Below are positions 60,906 to 64,000 of a stretch of DNA of 64,000 nt, piece after piece. The notes under the pieces were generated by a model that ran no database searches, had not been told where the DNA came from, and saw only the letters and a list, made by a program, of their open reading frames with translations. A program made the translations under genes and the position numbers. The stretch covers positions 1 to 64,000 of the forward strand of contig JAHJQQ010000007.1 of assembly GCA_018819175.1 (NCBI GenBank), read 5' to 3'. Every line of letters starts with the position of its first letter. The first letter of the stretch is position 1. This stretch comes from Gammaproteobacteria bacterium (GTDB lineage Bacteria > Pseudomonadota > Gammaproteobacteria > Thiohalobacterales > Thiohalobacteraceae).

Positions 60906-61376
60906 ATGGCGTCAAGAATGGCGGAGGGAAAACGCGGCGATCAGCTGCGTCAGATACTGGACCGGCTGAAGACCCTGGAGGGCGTCCGTAATGATGTCGA
61001 TCTGGCCGGTCCGCTCGCCACCAATAAGCGCAATGTCTCGGCCTGGAAGGAACGCGGCAGCCTGCCCTGGGAGTGTTTATTCGACTACAGCCAGCGCAGG
61101 CAGATCTCTCTGGAATGGCTGATCAACGGCCGCGGCGCACGCGAAGCGACCCAACTGGTCTCCGAACCCGGGGCAGTCTACCGATTGGATACCGATCAGG
61201 ATGTGTTGTATCGCATTGCTGCAGATGTCTACCGCGCCCTGCAGCAATCACAAACCGATATCAGTCCGGAGAAATTCTCACAGGTGTTGCGCCTGCTGCA
61301 CCGCGACATGTTGCACAGCCGCAGCGAGCAGGTCGCCTACGAAAAGATTCTGGAAATGGTGAAATTGGTGAGCTGA
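60906..61376 (+). CDS. CI-repressor-like HTH regulator without peptidase domain
   Basis: The 156-residue product has a phage CI-type helix-turn-helix: LAGPLATNKRNVSAWKERGSLPWE (region about 35-58) followed by LFDYSQRRQISLEWLINGRG (about 60-79). The C-terminal half (VLYRIAADVYRALQQSQTDISPEKFSQVLRLLHRDML) is helical and lacks the LexA-like protease domain, so no RecA-dependent self-cleavage is expected. No other phage gene is nearby. It is divergent from the HDOD-sigma pair with two palindromes in front, so it probably controls both. Confidence 0.8.
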   Translation: MASRMAEGKRGDQLRQILDRLKTLEGVRNDVDLAGPLATNKRNVSAWKERGSLPWECLFDYSQRRQISLEWLINGRGAREATQLVSEPGAVYRLDTDQDVLYRIAADVYRALQQSQTDISPEKFSQVLRLLHRDMLHSRSEQVAYEKILEMVKLVS

Positions 61377-61406
61377 AAGCCCACCGGGTTAGTGGGGCCA
61401 CCGGAC

Positions 61407-61898
61407 TTAATGCCGGGTCATCTTGTCCATATAAGCCACCAGCAAGGCCGAGACCACGAAAGTCATATGGATGATGACATACCACATGAGTTTGTTGTCC
61501 GCGATCTGTTCGGCATTCACGAAGATGCGCAACAAGTGGATAGACGAAATCGCAACGATGGACGCGGCGACCTTCAACTTCAGAGACCCCGCATCGAGCT
61601 TACCCAACCAGCCGAGTTTCTCGACACCCTGTTTAATATTCATTTCTGAAACGAAGTTCTCGTAACCGGAGAACATCACCATCACCAGCAGACTGCCGAC
61701 CAATGACAGGTCAACCAGCGCCAGAATGGTCAGCACCAGATCGGACTCACTCATCTCCAGCACCAGGGGCAGCATATGCGCCAGCTCCTGAAAGAATTTG
61801 ATGCTCAATGCCAGCAGCGCCAGACTCAGGCCAAGAAATACCGGCGCCAACAACCAGCGACTGGCGTACAACGTACCTTCTACAAATCGTTCCAACAT
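61407..61898 (-). CDS. yqhA: UPF0114 membrane protein (YqhA family)
   Basis: The 163-residue product has about four transmembrane segments (15-40, 55-80, 108-128, 135-157), with FSGYENFVSEM (about 76) and LGKLDAGSLKLKVAASIVAISSIHLL (region about 99-124), the family core. Function not established. It is convergent with the CI-like gene. Confidence 0.9.
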   Translation of the reverse strand: MLERFVEGTLYASRWLLAPVFLGLSLALLALSIKFFQELAHMLPLVLEMSESDLVLTILALVDLSLVGSLLVMVMFSGYENFVSEMNIKQGVEKLGWLGKLDAGSLKLKVAASIVAISSIHLLRIFVNAEQIADNKLMWYVIIHMTFVVSALLVAYMDKMTRH

Positions 61899-61952
61899 AA
61901 TGATGTTAAACCTACAGTAATTAATCAGACGGTCTTTGCTTCACCCGCACTT

Positions 61953-62891
61953 TTACCATTCCAAAGCCTGACCGAAATTCTCGCGATAGAGATCGGCAAA
62001 CTGGGCGCGCGTGAAGCGGTGATTCTGGGTGCCGTGATGCGCAATCTTGATCGCGCCCATCAGCGCGGCCATGCGACCGGTGACTTCCCAATCCAGACCG
62101 TTCATCAGGCCATACAGCAGGCCACCGCGATAGGCATCGCCACAACCGGTCGGATCAATGACTTCGCGTGCCGTCGCCGCCGGGATATCGATCCGCTTGT
62201 TGGACAGATAAATCTCCGAACCTTTAGCGCCACGGGTAATGATCAACGCCTCGACCTGTTCCGCGATCTCATGTGGCGATAGGCCAGTGCGATCGCAGAT
62301 CAGCTGCGACTCATAATCATTTACGCAGACATAGGTGGCCTTGGCGATGAAATCACGAAGCTCCTCACCACCAAACAAGGGTAAGCCCTGGCCGGGATCG
62401 AAGATGAACGGAATACCGGCCGCCGCAAATTCATTCGCATGTTCAATCATGCCGGTACGCCCATCCGGCGAAATGATGCCGAGTGTGACGCCCTTAGCGT
62501 TGGCAATCTTGTTACTGTGCGATTGGTCCATCGCCCCCGGATGAAAGGCGATGATCTGATTGTCGTCCAAATCGGTCGTAATAAAGGCCTGCGCAGTGTA
62601 AGTCCCATCAACCACAGTGACATGCCTACGGGAGATGCCCTGCTTATCCAGCCACTCGGCATAGGGCGCAAAATCGGTACCGACCGTCCCCATCGGCAGC
62701 GGATCACCACCAAGCAGTTTCAGGTTGTAAGCAATATTAGCCGCGCAACCACCGAACTCACGGCGCATGTCGGGTACGTGGAAGGCCACGTTCAGGATAT
62801 GCACCTTGTCCGGCAGGATATGATTCTTGAACCGGTCATGGAACACCATAATGGTGTCGTAGGCGAAGGAACCGCAGATCAGTGCTGGCAT
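61953..62891 (-). CDS. PfkB-family carbohydrate/nucleoside kinase
   Basis: The 312-residue product has ribokinase-family signatures: FGGCAANIAYNLKLLGG (about 46-62) and the anion-hole/base motif DPTGCGDAYRGGLLYGL (about 246-262; Asp the catalytic base). The pattern is closest to adenosine-kinase-like members, but the substrate cannot be fixed by eye. GGAGGG eight bases upstream supports ATG 62891; the frame to 62945 comes from the repeat. Confidence 0.88.
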   Translation of the reverse strand: MPALICGSFAYDTIMVFHDRFKNHILPDKVHILNVAFHVPDMRREFGGCAANIAYNLKLLGGDPLPMGTVGTDFAPYAEWLDKQGISRRHVTVVDGTYTAQAFITTDLDDNQIIAFHPGAMDQSHSNKIANAKGVTLGIISPDGRTGMIEHANEFAAAGIPFIFDPGQGLPLFGGEELRDFIAKATYVCVNDYESQLICDRTGLSPHEIAEQVEALIITRGAKGSEIYLSNKRIDIPAATAREVIDPTGCGDAYRGGLLYGLMNGLDWEVTGRMAALMGAIKIAHHGTQNHRFTRAQFADLYRENFGQALEW

Positions 62892-62924
62892 TTCAAGTCC
62901 CTCCGGGACAGTAATAAGATCCAA

Positions 62925-63130
62925 GTTGCAAGATTCAAGAGCCAAGTGAGACCACAGAGATTTAGGAAGCCCTGATTAATTAGTATTTATCGTCGTTGCG
63001 AGTGCTGCAAAGGGATCTACTGAACAGTGAACGTGATGCCTTAGAGAATGCTTCAGCACTGTTCTCCTAACAACGACGGATTAATCAGAATCTCCTTTGC
63101 TTTGTATCTTGCCTCTTGCAACTTGTATCT
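62925..63130. repeat. Nested inverted repeats: family E copy 2 around a CTGATTAAT element
   Basis: Outer arms (CCAAGTTGCAAGATTCAAGAG at about 62926; TTGTATCTTG..GCAACTTGTATCTTT at about 63101-63130) belong to family E. Inner arms CTGATTAAT (62972-62980) / ATTAATCAG (63080-63088) and CGTCGTTG (62991-62998) / CAACGACG (63071-63078) form a second element. It fills the kinase-dgkA gap; no gene present. Confidence 0.8.
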
Positions 63131-63135
63131 TTAAT

Positions 63136-63498
63136 TTACAAAAGCACCAACGCCCAAACCACTGCGGCATTGATGAGCGCAATCAGCACGGCCGCCGAGG
63201 CGACATCCTTGGCACGCCCGGCCAATTCATGATGCTCGTCGCCAATGCGGTCGACGACGGCTTCGATACTGGAATTGAGTAATTCGGTAATCAGGACCAG
63301 CAGCCACACCGCAATCAGCAGCGCGCGCTCTACCGCAGTTGCTCCCAACCAAACGGCCAGCGGGATAACCAGCAGTGATGCCACCAGTTCCTGACGGAAG
63401 GCCGCCTCGAACCGGCAAGCCGCAACCAACCCTTGCCAGGAAAACCCCGCGGCATTGAGCAAGCGCCGCCATCCGGTATTGCCGGCCGGTTTGCCCAT
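63136..63498 (-). CDS. dgkA: Diacylglycerol kinase (DgkA)
   Basis: DgkA phosphorylates diacylglycerol left over from membrane-derived glycan or LPS modification. The 120-residue product has three transmembrane segments and the family signature ITELLNSSIEAVVDRIGDE (about 69-87; catalytic Glu and Asn) followed by AKDVASAAV. The ATG overlaps the TGA of the upstream gcvPB gene (CATCAGG on the plus strand), so it is coupled. Confidence 0.95.
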   Translation of the reverse strand: MGKPAGNTGWRRLLNAAGFSWQGLVAACRFEAAFRQELVASLLVIPLAVWLGATAVERALLIAVWLLVLITELLNSSIEAVVDRIGDEHHELAGRAKDVASAAVLIALINAAVVWALVLL

Positions 63499-64000
63499 CA
63501 GGCTGCCGGTGCCTTCCAGGCCAGATCCAATTCACGCGCTGCACGCACATCATCGAGTCTGCGCACCGGCTGGGTATGCGGCGCTTCTTTAAGCACCTCG
63601 GGCGTGGTACGTGCCTCTTCGAGAATCTTGGTCATCGCCTCAATAAAACCATCCAGATCTTCCTTGGCCTCGGTCTCGGTCGGCTCGATCAACAGACACT
63701 CGGGCACCAGCAGCGGGAAATAGGTCGTCGGTGCGTGATAACCGAAATCCAGCAACCGCTTGGCGAAATCCATGGCCGATGTGCCACATTCCTTCTCGAC
63801 CTTTTTGAGCGTCACAATGAACTCATGCGTGGCGCGGCGATTCGGGAAGGCCAGATCGAAGCCGGCGTCGCGTAATTTGGCCATCAGATAGTTGGCATTC
63901 AGGGTGGCGTATTCGGCCACCCGATGCATACCTTCACGACCGAGCAGACGCGCATAGATATAGGCGCGCAACAACACGCCGGCATTGCCCATAAAGGCCG
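63498..64000 (-). CDS. gcvPB: Glycine dehydrogenase (decarboxylating) subunit 2, C-terminal part
   Basis: This is the P-protein beta subunit of the glycine cleavage system. Only the last 168 or so residues are in the window; the frame runs off the right edge. Visible: GVLLRAYIYARLLGREGMHRVAEYATLNANYL (region) and FGYHAPTTYFPLLVPECLLIEPTETEAKEDLDGFI, characteristic of the C terminus of GcvPB. The PLP Lys lies outside the window. gcvPA would be expected further right. Confidence 0.93.
   Translation of the reverse strand, partial: AFMGNAGVLLRAYIYARLLGREGMHRVAEYATLNANYLMAKLRDAGFDLAFPNRRATHEFIVTLKKVEKECGTSAMDFAKRLLDFGYHAPTTYFPLLVPECLLIEPTETEAKEDLDGFIEAMTKILEEARTTPEVLKEAPHTQPVRRLDDVRAARELDLAWKAPAA

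Noticed and set aside
60906..61376. Prophage indicated by the CI-like gene
   Set aside because: No other phage gene, integrase or att site is near; the gene is better seen as a host regulator.

Overview
The window looks like chromosomal DNA of an environmental gammaproteobacterium. The Gram-negative cell-envelope set (mreBCD-mrdA-rodA-mltB-rlpA-dacA-ybeD-lipB-lipA), the lptD-surA-pdxA-rsmA-apaG-apaH run and murU/amgK near lptD all follow gammaproteobacterial order. GatCAB points to tRNA-dependent amidation. I cannot name the species. I saw no rRNA, tRNA or CRISPR array.

Layout. (1) 1-2900: a gene-cassette array. Five attC-like sites, plus a degenerate half site at the left, separate small minus-strand genes, among them a lipoprotein, a stand-alone EF-Tu domain III homologue and small membrane proteins. 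No integron integrase is visible, so this is a CALIN-type array or a decayed chromosomal integron. (2) 2940-4210: a large imperfect palindrome, repeat debris and an IS200-type element. (3) 4252-9057, minus: hslO and gatB-gatA-gatC. (4) 9201-21627, plus: the cell elongation and peptidoglycan operon running into dat, ybeD and lipoate synthesis. (5) 21863-27400: accessory genes (diiron ferritin-like protein, glycosyltransferase, M14-type peptidase, peroxiredoxin-like protein, PilZ protein, GCS2-type ligase). (6) 27592-30175, minus: murU, tag, amgK. (7) 30412-36161, plus: lptD, surA, pdxA, rsmA. (8) 36440-41348: stress protein, small unknown genes, transaldolase, 6-phosphogluconolactonase, apaG, apaH. 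(9) 41435-49755, minus: a secreted low-complexity protein, a periplasmic binding protein paired with a GGDEF/EAL protein, folA, thyA, lgt, rlmI. (10) 49793-53013, minus: a lipid-linked sugar transfer cluster. (11) 53142-57908: DUF255 thioredoxin-like protein, mscL, a RAYT transposase element, ppnN. (12) 58087-61376: a regulatory locus with a lipoprotein, a divergent sigma-70 factor, an HDOD protein and a divergent CI-repressor-like gene preceded by palindromes. (13) 61407-64000, minus: UPF0114 protein, PfkB kinase, dgkA and the C-terminal part of gcvPB.

The most unusual property is the density of intergenic inverted elements. At least seven sequence-unrelated families share one plan: an arm made of two to four short (7-10 nt) imperfect tandem units, a 20-90 nt spacer (longer where another element has inserted), then the reverse complement of the arm. 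They sit inside core operons, often directly before start codons (mrdA, lipA, dat, folA). A RAYT-type inverted repeat supplies the start codon neighbourhood and first codons of lipB, and two copies of a roughly 175-bp MITE occur, one nested inside another repeat. These elements and the cassette array with its EF-Tu-domain gene are the best candidates for undescribed biology here.
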